DNA of 36,380 nucleotides from Alteromonas sp. ALT199 (GTDB lineage Bacteria > Pseudomonadota > Gammaproteobacteria > Enterobacterales > Alteromonadaceae), in assembly GCF_018619335.1 (NCBI RefSeq), contig NZ_JAHHDX010000164.1, forward strand, positions 29,813 to 66,192, in the 5' to 3' direction. Shown piece by piece: positions 27,792-36,304 of this stretch. The translations under genes and the position numbers were made by a program. The stretch's first letter is position 1. Each line of letters opens with the position of its first letter. A model generated the notes under the pieces. That model was not told the DNA's origin. It did no database searches and saw only the letters and a list, made by a program, of their open reading frames with translations.

Positions 27792-28138
27792 CCTTTTTAA
27801 ACTCGCCACTTTTTCCTTTGATAAAGGTTAGGTGGTGAGTATGTTTTGCTTTTCTTTATTTAACCCACCCAGCGTTTTATTTACCTTCACTAACGCAGCT
27901 CCCACCTAAACCTGTTCATTGCAATCACGCCTCAACGCCCTTTGCTGCTTTCGTTTTAGTCACTTTAAACGTTTGTGTTTATTGTGGCTTATTAAAAAAT
28001 TTCGTCTTAGCCGTTATACACAAAACACTAAGAAAACATCGTATTTTTAATTTCTAGTCTATATTTGTTAAAGCGCATTTGTATCGCAGGTCGTAATTAT
28101 TTGCATTGAATGTTGTTTCTTAATTCAGGAGGGAAGCC
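27792..28138. other. Intergenic region after the DUF2058 gene
   Basis: No supported gene in 347 bp. The left part holds a possible terminator (27801-27840). The rest is AT-rich with no consensus promoter that I can defend. The right end carries AGGAGGG, a strong ribosome binding site for the metalloprotease gene. Confidence 0.55.
27801..27840 (+). terminator. Possible terminator after the DUF2058 gene
   Basis: ACTCGCCAC (27801-27809) pairs with GTGGTGAGT (27832-27840) with one G-T wobble. An inner hairpin CCTTTGATAAAGG (27815-27827) sits within it, and a T-rich stretch ATGTTTTGCTTTT follows. Confidence 0.45.
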
Positions 28139-28945
28139 ATGAAAGGTTTACCGAAGCTGGTTCTAGGTGTCGTAATATCTCTATGCATGTCACTACCTGT
28201 AAATGCTGGGCTATTCAATATCTCTATTAATAATCTTGGCGGGCTAACACCTTCTCAATCTAGCGTTTTTGATGATGCAATCGCGTATTGGGAATCTTAC
28301 TTAATAGGGGTTCAAAGTGCGTTCAATCACAACATTGTTATCGACGCCAGTGGTGTTCCAATTGATGGCGTGAACGGAATATTGGGCAGAGCAGGCCCCT
28401 CAAGTATCACTTGGTTTTCTGATAGTGCATTTGTTTACGCAAGTAAAGGTCGCATGCAATTTGATACGGCGGACCTAAATAACATGGAAAATAACGGTAC
28501 ACTTTTCGATGTTATTGCACACGAAATGGCCCATGTTATCGGTTTTGGAACCTTGTGGACGACCGACTTTTTTATTGCCGGTACTCAATCTAACTATGTT
28601 GAGGGTTCAGGGCGTTACACGGGAGAATATGCATTAGAAATGTATCGTAAAGAATTTGTAGAAGATGCTGAATTTATCCCGGTAGAGCTCGGCGGAGGCG
28701 ATGGTACTGCCAATAGTCATTGGGACGAGCCTTGGCCTGGTGGTGCATCGGACTTAATGACAGGGTATTTAGGGCCTTATCCAATTACGTTGAGTGATAC
28801 AACAGTGGCATCGTTTGCTGATATTGGCTATTTAACCACAGTAACGCATGCTGTTGATGAAGCCACAACGGTTTGGTTGTTCTTACTTTCTATGGGACTC
28901 ATTGTAGGAAGATATCATAAACGGCCAAGTTTACGTCGCCTGTAA
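28139..28945 (+). CDS. Secreted leishmanolysin-like zinc metalloprotease with C-terminal membrane anchor or sorting tail
   Basis: 268 residues. A Sec signal peptide (MKGLPKLVLGVVISLCMSLPVNA, cleavage before GLFN) leads into a metzincin-type domain. The zinc motif is HEMAHVIGFGTLW (H128, E129, H132). The third ligand is probably H194 in NSHWDE, and LMTGYLGPYP supplies a Met-turn, an arrangement seen in bacterial leishmanolysin-related (M8-like) peptidases. The segment NIVIDASGVPIDGVNGILGRAGP is also typical of that group. The C-terminus (VDEATTVWLFLLSMGLIVGRYHKRPSLRRL) has the pattern of a PEP-CTERM tail (hydrophobic helix then basic end) but lacks the Pro-Glu-Pro. It may be an anchor or a decayed sorting signal. 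AGGAGGG precedes the ATG. Substrate unknown. Confidence 0.8.
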   Translation: MKGLPKLVLGVVISLCMSLPVNAGLFNISINNLGGLTPSQSSVFDDAIAYWESYLIGVQSAFNHNIVIDASGVPIDGVNGILGRAGPSSITWFSDSAFVYASKGRMQFDTADLNNMENNGTLFDVIAHEMAHVIGFGTLWTTDFFIAGTQSNYVEGSGRYTGEYALEMYRKEFVEDAEFIPVELGGGDGTANSHWDEPWPGGASDLMTGYLGPYPITLSDTTVASFADIGYLTTVTHAVDEATTVWLFLLSMGLIVGRYHKRPSLRRL

Positions 28946-29139
28946 GCTCTGTAGTTTAATTTGACCATTAGCAGGCCCTTAATGCTTGAATAACCTTAGC
29001 AGCTGTAATCATGTTTACGCATCTAAATTAGGTGATAGCTTTCATCTATAGAAATGTGGCTTTTGCTGCTCTATCTTTTCCTTTGTTGTAAATTATTCTG
29101 TTCACACGCTTACACTGCTAAGACTCCGCTGATAAAATC

Positions 29140-29160
29140 ATGATAGAAGGTATCTATCAT
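29140..29160. promoter_or_regulatory. Palindromic operator, likely LysR binding site
   Basis: ATGATAGA (29140-29147), 5-bp centre, TCTATCAT (29153-29160): perfect 8-bp inverted repeat containing the T-N11-A form of LysR-type sites. It lies 17 bp before the LysR gene start, so autoregulation is likely. A transcript hairpin is a less likely reading, since there is no T run. Confidence 0.6.
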
Positions 29161-29177
29161 AATTTAGGAATGAGTCA

Positions 29178-30056
29178 TTGGATATTCGTCAGCTGCAGTT
29201 TTTAGTCGCGTTAGGTGAAACGCAACATTTCGGTAAAGCGGCAGCATTATGCAGCGTCACACAACCCACGCTTTCTTCACGGCTTCATAATTTAGAAGAT
29301 GAGCTAGGCATTCAGTTGGTGGCTCGTAACCATAGATTTCAAGGATTTACTTCAGAAGGTGAAAGGATCTTAGCATGGGCGAAAAGTATCCTTGCGGCGT
29401 GCGACGGCTTACAGGCAGAAGCTGCATCATGTAGAGGCGCTTTAGTTGGGCGTTTACGAATTGGTACCGTACCTTTAGCGAGTGTCGAACCTACCGATAT
29501 CATTGACACATTGTCAAAACAGTACAATGCGCTTCAATTTTCCTTGCAAACTTATAGCAGCGAACATATTGCAAACGCATTACATCGAAATGAGTTAGAC
29601 CTTGGTCTTTGTTACCTTGAGGGCATGAACACACAGCACTTTAATATTTTGCCGTTTAAAGCTACGCCAATGGTGTTGGTGTATAGTCCGAATCATTTTT
29701 CTTTTAAGCAAAATACCGTAAGCTGGCAAGCACTTTCAGTACTACCATTGGGTTTACTAACACCTTCAATGCACTTTAGACAGTCTATCGTCCTAAACAT
29801 GGCCAACGTAGGCGTGAACAATGAGCCTGTAATTGAGTCTGACTCTGTTCATTGTTTATTACAGGCAGTGCAAAAGGGGATATGTTGTACCATCGTACCT
29901 ATGAATGTTGCAATGGCCAATGCAAGTTCTAGCCTTGCCCATGTTGTTGTTGAAGATAGTAAAACCATCTCAAAACTAGGACTTATAATGCGCAAAGGGG
30001 AGCCTGAGTCTCCTATTGCCAAGCAATGTTTTGAGTTTTTAAAGGGAGTGGTCTAG
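29178..30056 (+). CDS. LysR-family transcriptional regulator of the molybdenum-enzyme module
   Basis: 292 residues. N-terminal winged helix-turn-helix (about 1-60: MDIRQLQFLVALGETQHFGKAAALCSVTQPTLSSRLHNLEDELGIQLVAR), then a type-2 periplasmic-binding-like effector domain from about residue 90 (GRLRIGTVPLASVEPTDII). The start is TTG at 29178: AGGA ends 8 bp upstream, and it gives the standard LysR N-terminus; a nearby ATG at 29170 is out of frame. The gene is followed with no gap by mobA and then fdhD, so it heads a three-gene operon. Likely targets are its own operon and the convergent ydeP-like gene. The effector is unknown. Confidence 0.88.
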   Translation: MDIRQLQFLVALGETQHFGKAAALCSVTQPTLSSRLHNLEDELGIQLVARNHRFQGFTSEGERILAWAKSILAACDGLQAEAASCRGALVGRLRIGTVPLASVEPTDIIDTLSKQYNALQFSLQTYSSEHIANALHRNELDLGLCYLEGMNTQHFNILPFKATPMVLVYSPNHFSFKQNTVSWQALSVLPLGLLTPSMHFRQSIVLNMANVGVNNEPVIESDSVHCLLQAVQKGICCTIVPMNVAMANASSSLAHVVVEDSKTISKLGLIMRKGEPESPIAKQCFEFLKGVV

Positions 30057-30083
30057 ATGTGTTTAACAAGGGAGGCGGATACG

Positions 30084-30722
30084 GTGAGTAAGAAAAGTGA
30101 TTCACTTATAGGTTTAGTACTTGCAGGTGGTCAATCGCGCAGAATGGGACGAGATAAAGCGCTTATGCGTTATCAAGGCCGCACTCTAATTGAACATGCT
30201 TCATTACTTTTGCAGTCAGCGAGCTGTGAGCACGTGTTAATTAGCCGTAATGCGCCTGGTTTCTTAGGTGACTTAATTGAAGATGCCGGGCCGCTTGGTG
30301 GAGTGCATGCTGCATTAAACTTTTTAGATAATGCCGAAGATGAAAGCAGCAATCATAGTGAACTGCTTGTTCTTCCGGTTGATATGCCTCAGATGACACC
30401 TCAGCTTTTAAATACATTAGTTTCGAAAGGACGGGAAGTCCAGCGAGCGTGTTATGTTGAAAACCGCTTTTTGCCTTTTTACTTACCTATTACATTGAAT
30501 ACAAAGACGTCGCTAGCTCACTATTTGGTAGACCAAAGCAAAAGGCGAGTCGTGGGCTTCTTGGACCGCGTTAATGCAATTTCTCTTGAGGAAGTGAGCC
30601 TTACAGAAATAAAAACTAGGGAAGGTGACCATAACGAAAAATCTGATGGGTACGGCCCAAATAAAGATAACGCACAATGGTTGAACGTTAATACGCCTGG
30701 TGATTGGCCACATGAAAAATAA
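30084..30722 (+). CDS. mobA: Molybdenum cofactor guanylyltransferase MobA
   Basis: Attaches GMP to molybdopterin to make the MGD form used by DMSO-reductase-family enzymes. 212 residues from GTG 30084, chosen because GGGAGG lies 8 bp upstream; an ATG at 30057, abutting the LysR stop, is the alternative. The nucleotidyltransferase signature LAGGQSRRMGRDKA is at residues 13-26. Next come EDAGPLGGVHAAL and LPVDMPQM (the metal-binding Asp). The C-terminus has NVNTPGDW, as in other MobA proteins. It overlaps fdhD by 11 bp. Confidence 0.93.
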   Translation: MSKKSDSLIGLVLAGGQSRRMGRDKALMRYQGRTLIEHASLLLQSASCEHVLISRNAPGFLGDLIEDAGPLGGVHAALNFLDNAEDESSNHSELLVLPVDMPQMTPQLLNTLVSKGREVQRACYVENRFLPFYLPITLNTKTSLAHYLVDQSKRRVVGFLDRVNAISLEEVSLTEIKTREGDHNEKSDGYGPNKDNAQWLNVNTPGDWPHEK

Positions 30723-31491
30723 CGCCGGACAACAAGCACTAATTTTAGATACTACGCCTTACATTCAACGCTATCCACTCGCTGAAGAAGTGGCTTTAAG
30801 CATCAGTTACAACGGTATTAATTATGCCGTTATGCTGATAACCCCTCATGATATTGAAGATTTTATCGTAGGCTTTAGCTTAAGTAGTGACATTATAGAG
30901 CATCCTCGCCAGCTCTATAATATTGAATTGGCTCGCCATAGCGAACATATAAATGCTGAAGTTGAAATTGCCAATCAAGCGTTTTGGAAGTTAAAAGAAA
31001 ATAAACGGCAACTGGCAGGGGCATCGGGCTGTGGACTTTGTGGAATAGAAGCGCTAGATAATGCATTGCCTCAACTACAAGTTGTTGAAACATCGCCTTT
31101 ACCAAACGCAAACTGGTTTGAGGGCTTGCGAGAACTTATCTCTAACGCGCAAGTATTAGCGCAAAAAAGTGGTGCAGTTCACGGGGCGCTTTATGTTGAT
31201 GCCAAACGCAATGTATTGGCATGCAAAGAAGACATTGGAAGGCACAATGCGTTTGATAAGTTAATTGGCGCAATCGCAACCAACAAGCTTTATCAGTCTG
31301 AATGTATTGTAGTTCTAACCAGTCGCTGCAGTTTAGAGTTAGTGCAAAAAGCGATAAGATCGAAATTACCCGTGGTAGTAACGCTTTCTGCGCCCACGGC
31401 GCTGTCAGTTAAGTGGGCAAGCCGATACGGTGTTACCCTTATTCATGTACCCAAATATGACGCACCGAGGGTCTACTCGCCGCATGTATAG
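30712..31491 (+). CDS. fdhD: Formate dehydrogenase accessory sulfurtransferase FdhD
   Basis: Transfers sulfur from a cysteine desulfurase to the bis-MGD cofactor of formate-dehydrogenase-type enzymes. 259 residues from ATG 30712; a GTG at 30700 is possible. The CxxC pair needed for sulfur transfer is C107 and C110 in GASGCGLCGIEAL. Other family motifs are EDFIVGFSLSS, VHGALYVD and CKEDIGRHNAFDKLIGA. The last gene of the LysR-mobA-fdhD operon, it converges with the oxidoreductase that is its probable client. Confidence 0.95.
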   Translation: MKNNAGQQALILDTTPYIQRYPLAEEVALSISYNGINYAVMLITPHDIEDFIVGFSLSSDIIEHPRQLYNIELARHSEHINAEVEIANQAFWKLKENKRQLAGASGCGLCGIEALDNALPQLQVVETSPLPNANWFEGLRELISNAQVLAQKSGAVHGALYVDAKRNVLACKEDIGRHNAFDKLIGAIATNKLYQSECIVVLTSRCSLELVQKAIRSKLPVVVTLSAPTALSVKWASRYGVTLIHVPKYDAPRVYSPHV

Positions 31492-31503
31492 AGGGGCACA
31501 AGC

Positions 31504-31530
31504 AAAAAAGGCAGCGAAGCTCGACATGCC
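31504..31530 (-). terminator. Possible terminator of the ydeP-like gene
   Basis: On the minus strand: GGCA-TGT-CGA-GCT-TCG-C-TGCC followed by TTTTTT (complement of 31504-31509). The stem is imperfect, about 30 bp past the stop codon. Confidence 0.45.
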
Positions 31531-31558
31531 CCCTCAATTGGGGCCTATAACGATGCGC

Positions 31559-33883
31559 CTAGACAGCAGAAACTGCAATTCGGCCATCTGACTTAGATTT
31601 CGAAAGTTTGATGGCAATAAACTTTGAAGTTGGCGTGAAGGTTCCATCACCATAGCTTTCTAGTGGTACTAAAGGGTTAGTTTCTGGGTAATACGCGGCT
31701 GCTTGGCCTGGCGGTATGTCGTAAGCTACTAACATAAATTGCTTTATCTGGCGTGTTTTGCCGTCGTTCCACATTGAGGTAATGTCGACTTTATCGCCAT
31801 CGTTAAATCCCAACTTCTTAATATCACTCTCATTAACAAACAAAACATCTCGCGCGCCAAACACATTTCTGTAGCGATCATCCATGCCATAGATGGTGGT
31901 GTTGTATTGGTCGTGGGAACGCAGCGTTTGTAAAATAAGGTCGGGCTTTTCTCCTTGTGCAACTATGTCTTCATTCAATAGTGATGCTGGCAGCGCGTTG
32001 ACAGCAAATTCAGCTTTGCCCGACGGCGTTAGCCAGCGTCTTTCACTTGCGGCATTACCTAGGTGAAAACCGCCTGGCTGATTAAGTTTGGTATTAAAGC
32101 TTTTAAAGCCGTCTATGGTATCGGCAATGAGTTCACGAATGTGATCGTAGTCGCTTATTAAGAAATCCCAGTCCACTGGCTTGTTACCTAGTGTTGCCTT
32201 TGCTAACCCTGCGATAATAGCGGGTTCAGAGCGAAGCTCTCGCGAACTTGGAGGTAGCTGACCATAAGAGATGTGGACCATAGAAAACGTATCTTCGACG
32301 GTAACACCTTGTTGTCCGTTGGCTTGCATGTCGACTTCAGTTCTACCTAGGCAAGGCAAAATAAGCGCATCTTTACCCGTCGTCAGGTGTGATCGGTTTA
32401 GTTTGGTGGCGATATGCACGGTTAGATCGCATCTTGATAACGCAGCATGGGTGCGCGGAGTATCCGGTGTTGCCTGCGCAAAATTGCCACCTAAACCAAT
32501 AAATACTTTGGCCTCGCCTTTCTCCATTGCTTGAATGGCCTGTATGGTGTTGTGTCCATTTTCTCGTGGAACAGCGAAGTTAAACTTGTCTTCTAATGCG
32601 TCGAGTAACGCCTTAGGCGGTGCTTCGTTAATACCTACCGTCCTGTCGCCTTGAACATTACTATGTCCCCGTACAGGCGATAGTCCTGCGCCAGGCTTAC
32701 CAACGTTACCTCGTAACAACTGAACGTTTACTATTTCTTGCACCGTAGCGACAGAGTGTTTGTGCTGAGTAATACCCATGGCCCAACACATGATGACGCG
32801 CTCTCCACGCTTGTACATAGTAGCAGCATGGCGAATTTCGTCTTTCGACAAACCGCTTTGCGCTTCAATACTTTCCCAACTTGTATTGTCGACTATAGTT
32901 AAATAGTCGTCCATGCCGTTAGTATGTGCATTAATAAAGTCATGATCGAACACGGGGGTATCATTGTGTGCTTTTGCTTCATGTTCCCAGGTTAACAGCC
33001 ATTTGGCGATGCCGCGCATCACTGCCATGTCACCACCAAGCGCAGGCCTGAAGTAAGCGGTATTGGTAGGTGTTGAACCATTAGTTAGCATTTCGATAGG
33101 GTGTTGAGGGTGCTGGAACTTTTCCAAACCACGCTCTTTAAGTGGGTTTAGGCAAACGACTTGCGCACCTCTTCGCACAGCTTCACGTAAAGGTTCTAAC
33201 ATTCGGGGATGGTTTGTTCCCGGATTTTGACCGATAACAAATATGGTGTCTGCCTTTTCAAAATCGTTGAACGTGACAGTGCCTTTACCTACGCCTATTG
33301 TAGGTGTCATACCTTGCCCTGATGCCTCGTGGCACATATTTGAACAATCGGGAAAGTTATTGGTGCCAAACGCACGTACGAATAATTGATATAAATAAGC
33401 GGCTTCGTTACTTGCCCGCCCTGAAGTATAAAATTCGGCTTGATGAGGCGAACTTAAACCATTTAAATGCGTTGCAACTAGAGCAAAAGCATCGTCCCAT
33501 GTTACAGGTTCATAATGGTCAGTTTGAGCATTATATCGCATTGGATGGGTAAGCCTGCCCTGCGACTCCAACCAGTAATCGGTGTGCTTTTTAAGTGAGC
33601 TAACTGAAAAGTTGGAGAAAAACGCTGGGTCTACATAGCGACCAGTAGACTCCCAATTCACTGCTTTAGCCCCGTTTTCACAAAACTTAACCAACCCACT
33701 TTCCGGTGATTCACCCCACGCACAGCCTGGGCAATCAAAACCTTTATCTTGGTTGGTTTTAAGCATGGCCCGCAAATTTTTAAGCGGTTTTTCACTTTGG
33801 ATCCAGCTTTGGGTTACGCTTTTTAACGCCCCCCATCCGCCAGCGGGTTTGTTATACGTCTTGATGTTGCGCTTATCACTCAT
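31559..33883 (-). CDS. FdhF/YdeP-family molybdopterin oxidoreductase
   Basis: 774-residue bis-MGD oxidoreductase of the DMSO-reductase superfamily, closest to E. coli YdeP (759 residues; linked there to acid resistance) and related to FdhF. The N-terminus has AAGGWGA-like PAGGWGALKSV, and an iron-sulfur motif CPGCAW (C51, C54) with FCENGAKA (C68). The molybdenum-site region is NFPDCSNMCHEASGQG, where C184 is in the place of the FdhF selenocysteine. Further motifs are IGQNPGTNHPRML, RGHSNVQGDRTVGI and the C-terminal MGD-binding TLRSHDQYNTTIYGMDDRYR. AGGGG is 7 bp before the ATG. The substrate is not known; formate activity should not be assumed. It converges with mobA-fdhD. Confidence 0.92.
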   Translation of the reverse strand: MSDKRNIKTYNKPAGGWGALKSVTQSWIQSEKPLKNLRAMLKTNQDKGFDCPGCAWGESPESGLVKFCENGAKAVNWESTGRYVDPAFFSNFSVSSLKKHTDYWLESQGRLTHPMRYNAQTDHYEPVTWDDAFALVATHLNGLSSPHQAEFYTSGRASNEAAYLYQLFVRAFGTNNFPDCSNMCHEASGQGMTPTIGVGKGTVTFNDFEKADTIFVIGQNPGTNHPRMLEPLREAVRRGAQVVCLNPLKERGLEKFQHPQHPIEMLTNGSTPTNTAYFRPALGGDMAVMRGIAKWLLTWEHEAKAHNDTPVFDHDFINAHTNGMDDYLTIVDNTSWESIEAQSGLSKDEIRHAATMYKRGERVIMCWAMGITQHKHSVATVQEIVNVQLLRGNVGKPGAGLSPVRGHSNVQGDRTVGINEAPPKALLDALEDKFNFAVPRENGHNTIQAIQAMEKGEAKVFIGLGGNFAQATPDTPRTHAALSRCDLTVHIATKLNRSHLTTGKDALILPCLGRTEVDMQANGQQGVTVEDTFSMVHISYGQLPPSSRELRSEPAIIAGLAKATLGNKPVDWDFLISDYDHIRELIADTIDGFKSFNTKLNQPGGFHLGNAASERRWLTPSGKAEFAVNALPASLLNEDIVAQGEKPDLILQTLRSHDQYNTTIYGMDDRYRNVFGARDVLFVNESDIKKLGFNDGDKVDITSMWNDGKTRQIKQFMLVAYDIPPGQAAAYYPETNPLVPLESYGDGTFTPTSKFIAIKLSKSKSDGRIAVSAV

Positions 33884-34004
33884 GTTTTGCCCCTGTGTCT
33901 GCGCGGTTATCTACCAATGTATAAAATGCCTCATCTCAAGACTTTTTATCGGAAATACTTTAACCATTCCTGTTAAGGTGTTCCAATTGATTACGCCAAC
34001 TAAG

Positions 34005-34011
34005 TGATAGA
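34005..34011. promoter_or_regulatory. Possible LysR half-site upstream of the ydeP-like gene
   Basis: TGATAGA, the same heptamer as in the palindrome at 29140-29160, followed by GTTCATCA, which gives a loose dyad. It lies about 120 bp upstream of the ydeP-like start. A 7-bp match can arise by chance. Confidence 0.25.
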
Positions 34012-34028
34012 GTTCATCAATTAACCGC

Positions 34029-35036
34029 TTATTTCCATTCTCCCGTCTTAAGTGCGTAGGGCGACCTGTCGGTAATTTCGTGGGAGTAGGGATATGCGCC
34101 CGCAATGTGCGTTACCGATGACACCGACAGCGAAACTAAGCGCTCTGCGCCTTCAAATTCGGCCATGTTAGATTCAGCCAGTTCAACTTTTGCCTTTGCT
34201 TTAACAAAAAGGAGGTCGCCTGTTTCATCATCCCAAAAGCATAGGCCTACGCGAGGGTCTAACAATATGTTGCCCAAGGTATTAAAGAACTTGTTTCCAC
34301 TAAAGTCTGGAAAGATTAACTTGTCACTTTCTACTTTTATAAAGCCGGCCTTACCACCTCTGTGAGAGACGTCCAGCCCTTCGTTAGCCTCTTGGCCTAA
34401 TGAACTATGTCGTGACGCAATAAAAAATGTCTCAGCGTTTGCTATCATTGAACGGGCACATTGGTTGAGTACATTCGATGTTGAAATAGTAAAAGAGTCG
34501 TTATTCTTCACTGTATCCTTTGACGACTCACTTAGCGTTATACGTTGTACTTTTGTCGTGTTTCGTTTATGGATGTACTGTGGGCAGTTACCAAAACTTT
34601 GATCGACTAATACCGTTAGGTTGCCGTTGATTGCGTGAGTTATTGTACCGTTAAGTCGATTTCTCCTTCTTGTAGCGTATTCAATTCCGACAATGCCGAT
34701 TTTGCTTCCTGCCATCACGTCTAGGTTTAATGGGTCTTGAATCATTTTTAATACATCAGTGGGTAGGTTAAACCGCAACTGAGTAGGAGAGGGGCTTTCG
34801 ATAAAGTCATCATCTCCCCAAATTGGGGTTGCCACTGGGTGGCCTTCCTCGTCAACTAGTCCAAAAACGGTGAATGGCGTAGATGTGAAAAATCGTCGGT
34901 GCTGCTCAGGCATGAAACTGCGGATAAATCCATTGGTTCGCTCACCTATTTCTTTATCAATTCCTAGCTTTTTCTGCAAAGTAATTTCACCATAGTGAAA
35001 CGCAGGGTTTATAGATGTAAGCTTGGTTAGTGTCAT
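34029..35036 (-). CDS. Pyridoxamine 5'-phosphate oxidase-like FMN-binding split-barrel protein
   Basis: 335 residues. Start set at ATG 35036 (MTLTKLTSINPAFHYGEITLQKKLG) because CGAGG lies 5 bp upstream; a longer frame to 35081 lacks support. Two PNPOx-like split-barrel halves are visible: EQHRRFFTSTPFTVFGLVDEEGHPVATPIWGD (about 45-75) and FFIASRHSSLGQEANEGLDVSHRGGKAGFIKVE (about 220-255), the latter with the pattern of flavin-binding members. FFNTLGNILLDPRVGLCFWD continues the second barrel. Likely a flavoprotein of unknown substrate. It is on the same strand as the GST pseudogene, with about 100 bp between. Confidence 0.8.
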   Translation of the reverse strand: MTLTKLTSINPAFHYGEITLQKKLGIDKEIGERTNGFIRSFMPEQHRRFFTSTPFTVFGLVDEEGHPVATPIWGDDDFIESPSPTQLRFNLPTDVLKMIQDPLNLDVMAGSKIGIVGIEYATRRRNRLNGTITHAINGNLTVLVDQSFGNCPQYIHKRNTTKVQRITLSESSKDTVKNNDSFTISTSNVLNQCARSMIANAETFFIASRHSSLGQEANEGLDVSHRGGKAGFIKVESDKLIFPDFSGNKFFNTLGNILLDPRVGLCFWDDETGDLLFVKAKAKVELAESNMAEFEGAERLVSLSVSSVTHIAGAYPYSHEITDRSPYALKTGEWK

Positions 35037-35134
35037 AACAACCTCGTTGATCGATATCGCTAAGTCAACACGCTTAAGCACGGCATACGCCGTGCTCCTA
35101 ACTACGACTCTTAATTATGTTGTTGCGAAAAGTT

Positions 35135-35796
35135 TTACACGCGTGCTGCAGCTATATCAGACGCTGGCATTGGAACAAAGTTGTCTAAGTTTTCAATAGC
35201 TTTCAACCAATTATTTATATGGGGGAAATTTGACAGGGATATCCCACCCTCAGGTGCATGAGCCATATACGAATACATAGCGATATCAGCAGCGGTTACA
35301 TGGCTTCCTACCAGAAACGAACTTGCCGAGTTTGCTAAATGGGCCTCCATATTGCTAAGCAGCGTAGCGCTGACCTCAAGCACAGCCGGTTCGTGTATCG
35401 TTGCGCCAAATACGTATTCTAATCGCGCAGCTGCAGGCCCTCTGGCTAGCTCTCCTGCTGAAACTGATAGCCAGCGCTGAACAAGCGATTTTTCCTTGGC
35501 GTCTTTTCCTAGCCAATAGTCGCTTTCTGCGTAGGCGTGGATTAAATAAACCAATATGGCATTGGAGTCAGCTAACGTTACGTCGCCATCTGTTATGACG
35601 GGGACTTGTTTGAACACGTTAAGCGAACCAAAGTGCTCACTTTTGTGCTCGCCGTTGGCCATATCAGGCTCAACAGTCTCAAAAGGGATGGCGTTTAGTG
35701 CCATAATAATGAAACTTTATGGCAGTGGCCAGATTTAGGGTTTTGGATTAATGTAATAGGGCTTTTGGGTACAACTTTGTTTATTTGTTGCGTCAT
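35135..35796 (-). pseudogene. Glutathione S-transferase family gene with a frameshift
   Basis: Two overlapping frames together make a complete GST. The first part runs from ATG 35796 (AGGA 7 bp upstream) and reads MTQQINKVVPKSPITLIQNPKS, then GHCHKVSLL with the thioredoxin-fold motif and Cys25, and stops at 35695. The second part, from 35704, reads ALNAIPFETVEPDMANGEHKS and continues through VFKQVPVITDGDVTLADSNAILVYL (N-domain, glutathione-binding Ser) into the helical C-domain (LVGSHVTAADIAMYSYM). The two join cleanly if one base is restored near 35703-35710, giving about 220 residues, the usual GST length. The 189-residue downstream frame alone lacks the first beta-alpha unit and has no ribosome binding site. 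It is either a mutation, a sequencing error, or (less likely) recoding. Confidence 0.8.
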
Positions 35797-35842
35797 AGGT
35801 TTATCCTAAAAAGGGGAATAGTGTTGATGTCATTAGCTTGGC

Positions 35843-36304
35843 TCACAACTCAAGTTCAGACAGTGAAGGAAAGTCGTCGGGACGTCGCTCCCCATCCCAG
35901 GTGAATTTTCGTTCGTTCTCTGCTATCGGGTGTTCGTTAATACTGGCAATGCGTTTTTCCATTAGCCCTTCAAGATTGAACTGCCAATTCTCATTGCCGT
36001 AAGCTCTAAACCATTGACCGGAATCGTCCTTGTACTCGTAGGCAAAACGAACTGCTATACGGTTTTCGCCAAACGTCCATAATTCTTTTACTAGCTTGTA
36101 ATTGAGTTCTTTATTCCACTTTCTTGTTAAAAAGCTTACTATTTGAGCGCGTCCAGCAATAAACTCCGCGCGGTTGCGCCAATTGCAGTCAAAGGTGTAA
36201 GCACCCGCAACTTTTACCGCGTCTTTACTGTTCCATGCGTCTTCAGCAAGGCGCACTTTTTGTGTTGCGGTTTCAAGGGAAAACGGAGGGAGTGGCGGTC
36301 TCAT
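35843..36304 (-). CDS. DUF1348 family protein (NTF2/SnoaL-like fold)
   Basis: 153-residue cytosolic protein of the DUF1348 family, a branch of the NTF2-like alpha/beta barrel fold; no enzyme activity is established. The N-terminus [28 protein letters not shown], the core [26 protein letters not shown], and [24 protein letters not shown] are family hallmarks, and the end is [21 protein letters not shown] stands 7 bp upstream of the ATG. It is on the same strand as the broken GST gene downstream, 46 bp away, so they may share a transcript. Confidence 0.9.
   Translation of the reverse strand: MRPPLPPFSLETATQKVRLAEDAWNSKDAVKVAGAYTFDCNWRNRAEFIAGRAQIVSFLTRKWNKELNYKLVKELWTFGENRIAVRFAYEYKDDSGQWFRAYGNENWQFNLEGLMEKRIASINEHPIAENERKFTWDGERRPDDFPSLSELEL

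Noticed and set aside
28966..28980. AGCAGGCCCTT near the metalloprotease gene as a second copy end of the dnaQ element
   Set aside because: Similarity stops after about 10 bp and there is no partner inverted repeat nearby.
35708..35737. Plus-strand MKLYGSGQI, which looks like a GST N-terminus and suggested an inverted gene end
   Set aside because: The real GST N-terminus is present on the minus strand in another frame (NPKSGHCHKVSLL), so the plus-strand match is chance.
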